Positions 49,561-58,109 of a stretch of DNA of 64,000 nucleotides are shown piece by piece (within the stretch, counting starts at the first letter, position 1; each line of letters begins with the position of its first letter). Source of the DNA: Streptomyces chromofuscus (GTDB lineage Bacteria; Actinomycetota; Actinomycetes; Streptomycetales; Streptomycetaceae). A program made the position numbers and the translations under genes. The stretch covers positions 6,327,501 through 6,391,500 of the forward strand of contig NZ_CP063374.1 of the NCBI RefSeq assembly GCF_015160875.1. Reading direction: 5' to 3'. The notes under the pieces are model-generated. The model did no database searches. It saw only the letters and a list, made by a program, of their open reading frames with translations, and was not told where the DNA came from.

Positions 49561-51816
49561 TCAGACCCGCACCCGCTCGCCTTCCTCCACCACGGGCGTC
49601 CGCGACGTCCCCGTCACCGCGTCGGCGGCCTCGTCGTGCGTCAGGTCCGGCAGCCGGTTCAGCCACTTCGGCAGGTACCAGTTGCGCTCCCCGAGCAGCG
49701 CCATCACCGCCGGCAGCAGCACCCCCCGGATGACCGTGGCGTCGATGAGCACCGCCGCCGCCAGGCCGACGCCCATCTGCTTCATGGACTGCATGGACAG
49801 CGTGCCGAAGATCGCGAACACGGCGACCATGATGACCGCGGCGCTGGTCACGACCCCCGCCGTGGTGACCACGCCGTGCGTGATGGCGTCCTTCGTCGTA
49901 CGGCCGCGCAGCCGCGCCTCACGGATCCGCGAGACCACGAACACGTGGTAGTCCATCGACAGGCCGAACAGGATCACGAACAGGAACAGCGGCAGCCAGC
50001 TGACGATGGCGCCGACGCCCTCCGCGCCCACCAGCGACGCGCCCCAGCCGTGCTGGAACACGGCGACCAGGATGCCGTAGGCCGCGCCCACCGACAGCAG
50101 GTTCAGCACGATCGAGGTGATCGCGACGGTCAGCGAGCGGAACGACAGCAGCATCAGCAGGAAGGCGAACACCACGACGAACGCGAAGACCGGGGCGACC
50201 GAACCGACGAGCTGGTCGTTGAAGTCCTTCGACCCGGCGACCTGCCCGGTGATCGGCGCCTCGACCCCGTCGACCTTCCCGAGCGTCGCCGGCCGTACCT
50301 CGTCGCGGAGTTTGTCCAGGCTGGCGCCCGCCTCGTCCAGGTCGGAGCCGCCGACCAGCGGGACGTAGACGAACGCGACGTTCTTCGCGTCGTCCAGCCT
50401 GATGTCGACCGGGCCGCGCGAGGCGCCCGAACTGACCGCCCGCTCACGGAAGTCGGCGAGCGCCGCCTGCACCTCGGGCGCGTTGATGTCGTCGGCCCTG
50501 ACGACCACCTCGGCCGGCTCGGAACCGCCGGGGAAGGCCTCGTTGACCCGGTTGTACGTCTGCACGATGGGCAGCGAGTCGCCGAACTCCTGGTCCAGCG
50601 TGAGGTTCTGCGTCTTCATGCCCACCGCGGGAGCGGCGATCGCCAGCAGCGCGCCGGCCGCCACGACGACGGAGACGACGGGCCTGGCGAGGACGCTTTT
50701 CAGTACGGCGGTCCAGAAGCGGCTCTCCCCGTTGCCGTCCCGCTTCCGCCTGCGCAGGAACGGGATGCGGCCCTTCTCCACCCGCTCGCCCAGCAGCGAC
50801 AGCAACGCCGGCAACACGGTCACCGAACCGACCATGGCGACGGCGACGACCATGAGGGAGGCCAGACCCATCGCCTCGAACTCGGCGATCCCGGTGAACA
50901 GCATGCCCGCCATCGCCACGCACACCGTGACACCGGAGACGACGATCGCGCGGCCACTGGTCGCGGCGGCGACCCGCAGCGCGGTCTGCGCGTCCCGGCC
51001 GGCCTCGCGCTCCTCGCGCTCACGGCGCAGATAGAACAGGCAGTAGTCGACGCCGACGGCCAGACCGACCAGCAGCATCACGGAGTTGGCGGTGTCGCTC
51101 ATCGGCATCACATGGCTGACGACACCCATCAGGCCCATCGTCGCCATGATCGCGGTGAGCGCCAGCGCCACCGGCAGCAGCGCCGCCACCACCGCCCCGA
51201 ACGCGATGAGCAGAATGCCGAGCGCGACCGGCACGGCCGAGTACTCGGCCTTGCGGAAGTCGTCGCCGAAGGCGTCGTCGAACGTCTTCATCATGCTGGC
51301 GCCGCCGATCTCCTCGATCCGCAGCGTCTCGTGCTCCCGCTGGACCTTCTCGACGGCCTTCAGCACGGGCTCGACCCGCTCGCCGGCCGTGTCCCACTGC
51401 CCGCGCATGTCGAACTGCACCAGCGCGCTGCGCCCGTCGCGGGAGATCGTCTTGGTGTCGTACGGCGTGGTGACGTTCGTGACCTCACCGGTCGCGTCGA
51501 CCGCCCGGACGACCTCGGCGACGGCGGCCCGGAACGCGGGGTCGGTGGCCCTCGGGCCGCCGTCCCTCGACTGGATCAGGACCGTCTCGCCGGCCGGTTC
51601 CTCGATGCCGGCGTCCTCGATGATCTTCGCGGCGGTGTGTGTCTCCCCCTTGAGCTGGTCGCTGTCCTTGACGTCGACCCGGCCCGCCGCCGAACCGAGC
51701 CCCATCGCCAGGGCGACGAACAGCACCCAGATCCCCACGGCCGCCCATCGGTGCCGGGCGCTCCAGCCGCCGGCCCGGGCGGCGAGTCCCCGCACGCGTA
51801 TGTCTCCGTTCCCCAT
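49561..51816 (-). CDS. MMPL-family membrane transporter (RND superfamily)
   Basis: A 751-residue polytopic membrane protein with the MMPL/RND architecture: one N-terminal helix (about 25-45), a large extracytoplasmic loop, five or six helices (about 185-375), a second loop and six helices at the C-end. Proton-relay motifs are visible as LLVGLAVGVDYCLFYLRRERE and LFGLSMDYHVFVVSRIREAR. Members export lipids, siderophores or drugs. ATG 51816 gives MGNGDIRVRGLAARAG; the upstream open stretch is not family-like. No partner gene is nearby. Confidence 0.94.
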   Translation of the reverse strand: MGNGDIRVRGLAARAGGWSARHRWAAVGIWVLFVALAMGLGSAAGRVDVKDSDQLKGETHTAAKIIEDAGIEEPAGETVLIQSRDGGPRATDPAFRAAVAEVVRAVDATGEVTNVTTPYDTKTISRDGRSALVQFDMRGQWDTAGERVEPVLKAVEKVQREHETLRIEEIGGASMMKTFDDAFGDDFRKAEYSAVPVALGILLIAFGAVVAALLPVALALTAIMATMGLMGVVSHVMPMSDTANSVMLLVGLAVGVDYCLFYLRREREEREAGRDAQTALRVAAATSGRAIVVSGVTVCVAMAGMLFTGIAEFEAMGLASLMVVAVAMVGSVTVLPALLSLLGERVEKGRIPFLRRRKRDGNGESRFWTAVLKSVLARPVVSVVVAAGALLAIAAPAVGMKTQNLTLDQEFGDSLPIVQTYNRVNEAFPGGSEPAEVVVRADDINAPEVQAALADFRERAVSSGASRGPVDIRLDDAKNVAFVYVPLVGGSDLDEAGASLDKLRDEVRPATLGKVDGVEAPITGQVAGSKDFNDQLVGSVAPVFAFVVVFAFLLMLLSFRSLTVAITSIVLNLLSVGAAYGILVAVFQHGWGASLVGAEGVGAIVSWLPLFLFVILFGLSMDYHVFVVSRIREARLRGRTTKDAITHGVVTTAGVVTSAAVIMVAVFAIFGTLSMQSMKQMGVGLAAAVLIDATVIRGVLLPAVMALLGERNWYLPKWLNRLPDLTHDEAADAVTGTSRTPVVEEGERVRV

Positions 51817-52062
51817 GACGGGCTGCCCCCTCGTGAGCGATGACGACCCCCTGCCGCCACCTTCCGTCTCGAAGGTAGGCGCGGAATAAAGGCACGTCGT
51901 CGTGCTGCCCGGTGAAGCGCCGGCGTCCCGGGTCATCCCGACGGTCACCCCGCCCTCACCACTGGGGAGGACAGTGGCCCCTTACATCTATCAGCGGATG
52001 TCCGGGCCCATGATCAGGGAACCGCTCGCGGAGAGGCGTGTGCCGGCCCATGATTACGAAAC

Positions 52063-52075
52063 CTTGTTGAACAAG
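52063..52075. promoter_or_regulatory. AT-rich palindrome upstream of the DUF1697 gene
   Basis: CTTGTT-G-AACAAG is a perfect inverted repeat in the 405-bp gap between the MMPL and DUF1697 genes (51817-52221), where the base composition falls. An open frame with weak coding character crosses it (51902-52225) but has no family resemblance. Possible operator. Confidence 0.3.
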
Positions 52076-52221
52076 TCACAGCTGCGTGTAGCGGTTGATC
52101 CCGGGCCGGTCATCGGCCAGAGTTTCGCGCAGCCCCCCGCAGGACCGGTCGTCGTGCCCGCCCCCACGGGGCACGACGACCGCCTGGGCCCGACCCGAAC
52201 GGCAGGCCCTAGGGTGGACGG

Positions 52222-52776
52222 ATGACGACGTACGCGGCGCTGCTGCGCGGAATCAACGTGGGCGGCAGCAAGAAGGTTCCGATGGCCGACCTGCGCGCCC
52301 TCATGGAAGGCCTCGGACACACCTCCGTGCGCACCTACCTGCAGAGCGGTCAGGCCGTGTTCACGAGCGGGCACGGCGACGAGGAGTCGCTGGCCGCCGG
52401 GCTCACGCAGGCGATCGGGCAACGGTTCGGCTTCGACGTGGACGTCATCGTGCGCGACCACGCCTACCTGAAGGCGGTCGCCGACGACTGCCCGTTCCCG
52501 GCCGCCGAACTGGAGGCCAAGCAGCTCCACGCCACGTACTTCTCCGCGCCGGTCGAGGCGGAGCGGTTCGCCGAGGTCGACCGAACGGCCTTTCTGCCCG
52601 AGGAGTTCCGGCTCGGCGACCGCGTCCTGTACCTGTACGCACCCGACGGCCTGGGCCGCTCCAAGCTCGCCGAGTACCTGGCCCGGCCGCGGCTGACCAA
52701 GGGCCTGATCGCCACCACCAGGAACTGGAACACCGTCGTCAAACTCGCGGACCTCACCGGGCCGACGCCGGCGTGA
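52222..52776 (+). CDS. DUF1697 family protein
   Basis: A 184-residue DUF1697 protein, recognised by its opening YAALLRGINVGGSKKVPMAD, the central SVRTYLQSGQAVFTSG and the end TTRNWNTVVKLADL. Function is unknown; the family is widespread in actinobacteria and firmicutes as a cytoplasmic stand-alone protein. TAGGGT at 52210-52215 lies six bases before the ATG, suggesting a leaderless transcript. Convergent with the sulfur operon; the 148-bp gap downstream holds only a weak CTCCGC/GCGGAG dyad. Confidence 0.92.
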   Translation: MTTYAALLRGINVGGSKKVPMADLRALMEGLGHTSVRTYLQSGQAVFTSGHGDEESLAAGLTQAIGQRFGFDVDVIVRDHAYLKAVADDCPFPAAELEAKQLHATYFSAPVEAERFAEVDRTAFLPEEFRLGDRVLYLYAPDGLGRSKLAEYLARPRLTKGLIATTRNWNTVVKLADLTGPTPA

Positions 52777-52924
52777 CCCTCCGCGGGCCCGGGTGAGGCG
52801 GGCGGAGAGGACGACGCGGGCGGCGCGAGCCGGGATCGGCGGCCGGCCGCGGCGCGACGTCCAGCTTCGCACTCGAGCGGCCCCGCGCCGGAGGACTGCG
52901 CCACGGCTGACGGCGTGTGCCGGC

Positions 52925-53665
52925 TCAGGCCCCCAGAGCCGTCAGCGCCGGCACCCGCGCCCCGTCGTACCGCTCCAGCAGCACCCGGGCCACCTCCGGC
53001 GCCGGACCCAGCACGTCGGCCAGGACGTCCGCGTCGGCCGCGCCCCGCGCGATGCGGTCCGGCAGGAAGCCGGGGGCCAGGACGTACGGGGCGACGGCGA
53101 CGCGCGCGCAGCCGAGGGCGCGCAGTTCACGGACCGCGTCCTCGGTGCGGGGCAGGGACGCGGAGGCGAACGCAGGCCGCACGGCGCACCAACCGGTGTG
53201 CCGCCACTCCCGCGCGATTTCTGCGATCACTGCGATCGCCTCCGGGTCGCTGGACCCCGCCGAGGCCAGCACGACCCCGGTCGAGGACTTGTCGGCGGGC
53301 GTCAGCCCCGCCTCGAACAGCCGCCTTTCCAGCGCGTCCAGCAGCAGCGGCGAGGGGCCGAGCACCTCCGCCTGACGGATCCGCAGCCGCCGCGGCGCCT
53401 GACGCAGCACCGCCGGGATGTCGGCCTTCGCGTGGAACGCGCGGGTCAGCAGCAGCGGAAGCGCTACGACGTCCCTCACGCCCTCCGCCGCCAGGGACTC
53501 CAGCACGCCCTGCACGGAGGGGACGTTGAAGTCCAGGAATCCGGTGTCGACCCGCAGGCCGGGCCGCAGCGACCGGACCCGCCGCACCAGGGCGTGCACG
53601 GTCGCGGCGTGCCGCGGGTCGCGGCTGCCATGGGCGATGACGACGAGGACCGGTTCGTGGCGCAT
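52925..53665 (-). CDS. sirohydrochlorin chelatase-like (CbiX/SirB) protein
   Basis: A 246-residue two-lobed CbiX-family protein. The N-lobe has the metal-binding His of VVIAHGSRDPRHAATV and the second site in LTRAFHAKADIP; the C-lobe repeats the fold (VVLASAGSSDPEA, YVLAPGFLPDRI). It probably inserts Fe2+ into sirohydrochlorin to make the siroheme needed by the sulfite reductase at the other end of this operon. ATG 53665, five bases after the ssuC stop. A cobalt role in cobalamin synthesis is the alternative, less likely here. Confidence 0.85.
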   Translation of the reverse strand: MRHEPVLVVIAHGSRDPRHAATVHALVRRVRSLRPGLRVDTGFLDFNVPSVQGVLESLAAEGVRDVVALPLLLTRAFHAKADIPAVLRQAPRRLRIRQAEVLGPSPLLLDALERRLFEAGLTPADKSSTGVVLASAGSSDPEAIAVIAEIAREWRHTGWCAVRPAFASASLPRTEDAVRELRALGCARVAVAPYVLAPGFLPDRIARGAADADVLADVLGPAPEVARVLLERYDGARVPALTALGA

Positions 53666-53670
53666 GGGGA

Positions 53671-54618
53671 TCAGCTCTTCACCAGCAGGCCGCGGCTGCG
53701 CAGCACCCGCCGTTCCAGGGGACTGAAGATCAGCAGGTCGATGGCGATACCGACGACCAGGATGAGCAGGATGGCGAGGAACACCATGGACATGGAGCTG
53801 GTGTTGCGGCCGTTCTCCAGCAACTGGCCGAGCCCCACGCCCAGGTCGGGGGAGGAGGCGATGATCTCGGCGGCCATCAGCGACCGCCACGAGAACGCCC
53901 AGCCCTGCTTCAGACCGGCCAGGTAGCCGGGCAGCGCGGCCGGCATCACGATGTGCCAGCTGCCCTTCAGGCCGGTCGCGCCCAGCGTGCGGCCCGCCCG
54001 CAGGAACAGCGGCGGCACCTGGTCCACGCCCGAGACCAGGCCGTTGGCGATGGAGGGGACGGCGCCGAGCAGGATCACCGCGTACATCATCTGGTTGTTC
54101 AGCCCCAGCCAGATGACGGCGGGCGGCACCCAGGCCACCGACGGCAGTGACTGCAGGCCGGACAGGATCGGCCCGATCGCGGCCCGCACGAACCGGACCC
54201 GGGCCACCAGCAGCCCCAGCGGGGTGCCGAGGGCCAGCGCCATCAGAAAGCCCAGCAGGCCGCGCGAGACGCTGGTCCAGATGTAGTCGAGCAACGTGCC
54301 CTGCAGCCAGGCCGTGCGGACCTCGCCCCACACGTCGGCGGGGGAGGGCAGCTTGCCCGGGTCGTCGACGACGCCGAAGGTGATCAGCGCCTGCCACACC
54401 GCCAGCACCAGCACGACGGCGGTGAGCGGCGGCACGATCTTCTGCGTGAACGTGGTGCGCAGCGGCGTACGGCCGGTGTGCACCGTGTCCAGGGCGTCCA
54501 GGCCCGCTTCGAGCCCGGCCAGATCGTTGCCGTCCTTGCTGTCCTTGCCGTCCTTGCCGTCCTTGCCTTCCGTGACGCTGTTGACGTCCTTGACGGCGGG
54601 CGTGTCAGTGCTGGCCAT
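53671..54618 (-). CDS. ssuC: aliphatic sulfonate ABC transporter permease
   Basis: A 315-residue membrane permease of the SsuC/TauC family with about six helices and the conserved cytoplasmic loop RAGRTLGATGLKGSWHIVMP followed by AALPGYLAGL. An unusual hydrophilic N-terminus carries GKDGKDGKDSKDGND, encoded by 9-bp tandem repeats (about 54526-54575). ATG 54618 overlaps the ssuB stop by 14 bp. It imports sulfonates with SsuA and SsuB as an alternative sulfur source. Confidence 0.92.
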   Translation of the reverse strand: MASTDTPAVKDVNSVTEGKDGKDGKDSKDGNDLAGLEAGLDALDTVHTGRTPLRTTFTQKIVPPLTAVVLVLAVWQALITFGVVDDPGKLPSPADVWGEVRTAWLQGTLLDYIWTSVSRGLLGFLMALALGTPLGLLVARVRFVRAAIGPILSGLQSLPSVAWVPPAVIWLGLNNQMMYAVILLGAVPSIANGLVSGVDQVPPLFLRAGRTLGATGLKGSWHIVMPAALPGYLAGLKQGWAFSWRSLMAAEIIASSPDLGVGLGQLLENGRNTSSMSMVFLAILLILVVGIAIDLLIFSPLERRVLRSRGLLVKS

Positions 54619-55393
54619 GGCGGCGGATCTCCCCACGCAGTTCTTCGGTGATCTCACGGGACAGTTCCGCGACAGCGGCGTCCTCGATGCGGCGCGGCTG
54701 CGGGATGTCGACCGTCCACTGGCGCGCGATCCGTCCCGGACGCGACGACAGCAGCACGACGCGCTGCGCGAGCCGCGCCGCCTCGCGCACGTTGTGCGTC
54801 ACGAACAGCACGGACAGCCGGGTCTCGTTCCAGATCCGGGTGAGCTCGTCGTGCAGCACGTCGCGGGTGATCGCGTCGAGCGCCGCGAACGGCTCGTCCA
54901 TCAGCAGCAGCTTGCTGTCCTGCGCGAGCGCGCGGGCCATCGCGACGCGCTGGCGCATACCGCCGGACAGCTCGTGCACCCGCTTGCCGTACGCGCCCTG
55001 GAGCCGGACCAGCTCCAGCAGTTCCTCCGTCCGGCCGCGCCGGTCGGCCCTGGGCACACCGCGCAGCCTCAGGGCGAGCTCGATGTTCTTGCCCGCGGTC
55101 AGCCACGGGAAGAGGGCGTGCTCCTGGAACATCAGCGCCGGGCGGCCCTCCGTCGTGATCACGCCGGACGACGGCTTGTCGAGCCCCGCCACCAGGTTCA
55201 GCAGCGTGGACTTGCCGCAGCCGGAGGCCCCGAGGAGGGTGACGAACTCGCCGGGCGCGACATCCAGGGAGATGTCGTCGAGGACGAGCTGTTGCCCGGC
55301 GGGGCCGGCGAAGGACTTCGAGACGTGCTCGATGCGCGCGGCGTGCTCCACCGACGTACCGGCGTCGGCGGCCTTGGCGAAGGTCGTGGCCAT
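54605..55393 (-). CDS. ssuB: aliphatic sulfonate ABC transporter ATPase
   Basis: A 262-residue ABC ATPase: Walker A LLGASGCGKSTLLN (about 57), signature LSGGMRQRVAMARAL (about 145) and Walker B LLLMDEPFAALD, then the switch His in VLFVTHNVREA. ATG 55393 is eight bases after AGGAGG, so the GTG at 55402 that overlaps the ribosome-binding site is unlikely. It energises the SsuC permease and overlaps its gene by 14 bp. Confidence 0.94.
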   Translation of the reverse strand: MATTFAKAADAGTSVEHAARIEHVSKSFAGPAGQQLVLDDISLDVAPGEFVTLLGASGCGKSTLLNLVAGLDKPSSGVITTEGRPALMFQEHALFPWLTAGKNIELALRLRGVPRADRRGRTEELLELVRLQGAYGKRVHELSGGMRQRVAMARALAQDSKLLLMDEPFAALDAITRDVLHDELTRIWNETRLSVLFVTHNVREAARLAQRVVLLSSRPGRIARQWTVDIPQPRRIEDAAVAELSREITEELRGEIRRHGQH

Positions 55394-55423
55394 GGTCGTC
55401 ACCTCCTGGGAACTCTTGGGGAC

Positions 55424-56530
55424 TTACGAAGCGGCGCCGAGACCGGCGTCGCCGACGGTGGCCTCGCCCCGGGCGGCGAGGATCGTGTTGAGTGGCCCGA
55501 GGTCGTAGATGCCCTTCAGGTCGGCCCGCTCCAGCAGCCCCGCCTTCACCGCGTGCCGGGCCTGTGTGTCGAGGGTGGCCGCGAGGGGGTCGTCGGTGAT
55601 CCGGATCGACTTCCACGCCGGGTCGAGGACCTCGGCCGGCAGCGGCTTGCCGGTGTCCGCCTGGAGCTGCTTGTTCGCCGACGCCTTCGCCGCACCGGGG
55701 TTGGCGTTGATCCACCGGTTGGTCTCGACCGACGCCCGCAGCACGGCCTCGACGGCCTTCGGGTGCTCCTTCAGGAAGCTCTGCGACACGATGACGTTCG
55801 TGATCACGAACTTCTTGTCCGGCCACAGGTCGGCCTCGTCGAGCAGCACCTTCGCGCCCTCGGCGACCAGCTTCGACGCGGTCGGCTCGGGCACCCAGGC
55901 ACCGTCGACCGAGCCCGACTCGTAGGCGTCCGGGGTCACCTTGTTGTCGGTGCGGACCACGGAGACGTCGCCCTTGCCGCTGTCGGCGTCGACCTTCCAG
56001 CCCCGCTCGGCGATCCAGTTCAGGAACGCCACGTCCTGCGTGTTCCCGAGCTGCGGCGTCGCGATCCGCTTGCCCTTGACGTCATCGAGGGACTTGATCT
56101 TGTGGGGGTTCACCACGAGCTTCACCCCGCCCGACGCCGAACCGCCGATGATCCGCAGGTTCTCGCCGCCCGACTTGAGATAGCCGTTGATCGCCGGGGA
56201 GGGGCCGATCCAGCCGATGTCGACGGAGCCCGAGTTGAGGGCCTCGATCTCGGAGGGCCCGGCGTTGAAGGTGGCGTACTCGGCCCTCGTGGCGCCGAGC
56301 GCCTTCTGGAAGAAGCCCTGCTGCCGGCCGACCAGCGCGGTGGCGTGCGTCAGATTGCCGAAGTAACCGATCCGGACGGAGTCCAGACCGTCGGTCTTCC
56401 TCGCCCCGGCGGCGACCTGGACGGTGTCGTCGTCCTTGGCCTGGGAACCGTAGCCGCAGGAGGCGAGCGCCAGGAGCGGGAGCGCGGCCAGCGCCGCGAG
56501 GCCGCGGCGCAGGGCGATGGTGGCAGGCAC
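55424..56530 (-). CDS. ssuA: aliphatic sulfonate-binding lipoprotein
   Basis: A 368-residue lipoprotein: signal peptide with lipobox LALASC (Cys about 25), then a SsuA/TauA-type binding domain starting SVRIGYFGNLTHATALVGRQ, with NAGPSEIEALNSGSVDIGWI and IATPQLGNTQDVAF typical of sulfonate/nitrate/taurine binders. GTG 56530 follows AGAGGA. Its place between the assimilatory cys genes and ssuB supports a sulfonate substrate rather than nitrate. Confidence 0.92.
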   Translation of the reverse strand: MPATIALRRGLAALAALPLLALASCGYGSQAKDDDTVQVAAGARKTDGLDSVRIGYFGNLTHATALVGRQQGFFQKALGATRAEYATFNAGPSEIEALNSGSVDIGWIGPSPAINGYLKSGGENLRIIGGSASGGVKLVVNPHKIKSLDDVKGKRIATPQLGNTQDVAFLNWIAERGWKVDADSGKGDVSVVRTDNKVTPDAYESGSVDGAWVPEPTASKLVAEGAKVLLDEADLWPDKKFVITNVIVSQSFLKEHPKAVEAVLRASVETNRWINANPGAAKASANKQLQADTGKPLPAEVLDPAWKSIRITDDPLAATLDTQARHAVKAGLLERADLKGIYDLGPLNTILAARGEATVGDAGLGAAS

Positions 56531-56570
56531 GGGAGGTGTTCCTCTCGGTGGCCCGGCGGTCACGACACCT

Positions 56571-56657
56571 TCAGGTCGTGGCCGGGAGGTCGGCGGGTTT
56601 TCGGCGGCGCGCGCGGGGCGCGGACGTCGTTGCGCACAGCGCGGGCATCACGCACAT
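56571..56657 (-). other. possible cysteine-containing upstream ORF before ssuA
   Basis: ATG at 56657 opens a 28-codon frame that ends 41 bp before ssuA. It begins MCVMPALCATT, with Cys at positions 2 and 8, and ends in a basic RRRKPADLPATT. Cysteine codons near the start could act as a cysteine-availability sensor, as in known leader peptides. Weak evidence; there is no good ribosome-binding site. Confidence 0.25.
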
Positions 56658-56749
56658 CGCCCCACTCCGCCCTGCCCGCTGCCGAGGGCGCCGCTGCCGA
56701 CCCGGCCGCCCTCCTTCGCGAAGGACGCGAAGAAATCGGTCACGTTCAT
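56648..56749 (-). CDS. possible 33-residue ORF directly after cysN
   Basis: ATG 56749 is two bases after the cysN TGA and encodes MNVTDFFASFAKEGG followed by a Gly-rich tail ending GRCA. Tight coupling to cysN and a sensible N-terminus favour translation; the Gly/Ser tail does not. Function unknown. Confidence 0.3.
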   Translation of the reverse strand: MNVTDFFASFAKEGGRVGSGALGSGQGGVGRCA

Positions 56750-56751
56750 GG

Positions 56752-58107
56752 TCAGAAGTCCCACCCGTCGTCCTCCGACTCGTCCCGGACGGGCTCCGGG
56801 GAGGCGAACGACTCGCCGACCATGCCCGCGGTGAGCGTGGTGCCGTCGCTCGGGTCGATCAGGATGAACGAGCCGGTGCGCCGGGAGTCGGCGTAGGAGT
56901 CGACCGGCAGGGGTTCGGCGGTGCGGACCTTCACCCGGCCGATGTCGTTGGCGGCGAGCTGCCCCGGGTGCGGGTGCAGGGACAGGTCGTCGAGGGTGAG
57001 CCGGGACGGGATGTCCTTGACGATCGCCTTGACCGTCCGGGTGCCGTGCTTGAGCAGCACCCGGTGGCCGACGGTGAGCGGCTGGTCGGCCACGTGGCAG
57101 ACGGTCGCCTCGATGTCCTGGGTGGTCGGCGGCGCGTCCTTGCTGGGCACGATCAGGTCGCCGCGCGAGATGTCGACGTCGTCCTCCAGCAGGAGGGTGA
57201 CCGACTGCGTGGTCCAGGCGACGTCGACCGGCCTGCCCAGCAGGTCGATGCCGGAGATCCTCGTCGACCGGCCGGACGGCAGGACGGTGATCTGCTCGCC
57301 GACGCGGAACGTGCCCGCCGCGATCTGACCCGCGTAGCCCCGGTAGTCGGGGTGCTCGGCGGACTGCGGCCGGATCACGTACTGCACGGGCAGACGCGCG
57401 TGGCAGTGCGCCAGGTCGTGGCTGACCGGAACGGTCTCCAGGTGCTCCAGGACGGTGGGGCCGCCGTACCAGTCCATGTGCGCGGACGGTTCCACGACGT
57501 TGTCGCCGTTGAGCGCGGAGATCGGGATCGCGGTGACCTCGGGGACGCCCAGCTCGGTGGCGTACGCCGTGAACTCCTCGGCGATGGAGCCGAAGACGTC
57601 CTCCGCGTAGCCGACGAGGTCCATCTTGTTGACGGCGAGGACGACGTGCGGGACGCGCAGGAGGGCGGCGATGGCGGCGTGCCGGCGGGTCTGTTCGACG
57701 ACGCCGTTGCGGGCGTCGACGAGGATCACCGTGAGTTCGGCGGTGGAGGCGCCGGTGACCATGTTGCGGGTGTACTGCACGTGGCCGGGGGTGTCGGCGA
57801 GGATGAACCGGCGTCGCGGGGTGGCGAAGTAGCGGTAGGCGACGTCGATGGTGATGCCCTGCTCGCGCTCGGCGCGCAGGCCGTCCGTCAGCAGCGCCAG
57901 GTCCGGGCCCTCCTGGCCGCGGCTCGCCGAGGCGCGCTCCACGGCCTCCAGTTGGTCGGTGAGGACCGACTTGGAGTCGTGCAGCAGCCGGCCCACCAGG
58001 GTGGACTTGCCGTCGTCGACCGAGCCGGCGGTGGCGAACCGCAGCAGGGTGGTCGCCGACAACTGCTCGACCGACAGCGTCTCGGTGGGTTCGGTGGTGC
58101 TGGTCAT
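56752..58107 (-). CDS. cysN: sulfate adenylyltransferase large (GTPase) subunit
   Basis: A 451-residue EF-Tu-like GTPase that couples GTP hydrolysis to APS formation by CysD. G1 loop AGSVDDGKSTLVGRLL (about 27), G3 DTPGHVQYTRNM, G4 NKMDL, and two C-terminal beta-barrel domains. It lacks a fused CysC kinase, which is encoded separately upstream. ATG 58107, two bases after the cysD stop codon. Confidence 0.96.
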   Translation of the reverse strand: MTSTTEPTETLSVEQLSATTLLRFATAGSVDDGKSTLVGRLLHDSKSVLTDQLEAVERASASRGQEGPDLALLTDGLRAEREQGITIDVAYRYFATPRRRFILADTPGHVQYTRNMVTGASTAELTVILVDARNGVVEQTRRHAAIAALLRVPHVVLAVNKMDLVGYAEDVFGSIAEEFTAYATELGVPEVTAIPISALNGDNVVEPSAHMDWYGGPTVLEHLETVPVSHDLAHCHARLPVQYVIRPQSAEHPDYRGYAGQIAAGTFRVGEQITVLPSGRSTRISGIDLLGRPVDVAWTTQSVTLLLEDDVDISRGDLIVPSKDAPPTTQDIEATVCHVADQPLTVGHRVLLKHGTRTVKAIVKDIPSRLTLDDLSLHPHPGQLAANDIGRVKVRTAEPLPVDSYADSRRTGSFILIDPSDGTTLTAGMVGESFASPEPVRDESEDDGWDF

Positions 58108-58109
58108 GG

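Noticed and set aside
51902..52225. Open frame with peptide-like segment upstream of the DUF1697 gene
   Set aside because: No family resemblance, no ribosome-binding site, and it overlaps the DUF1697 start.
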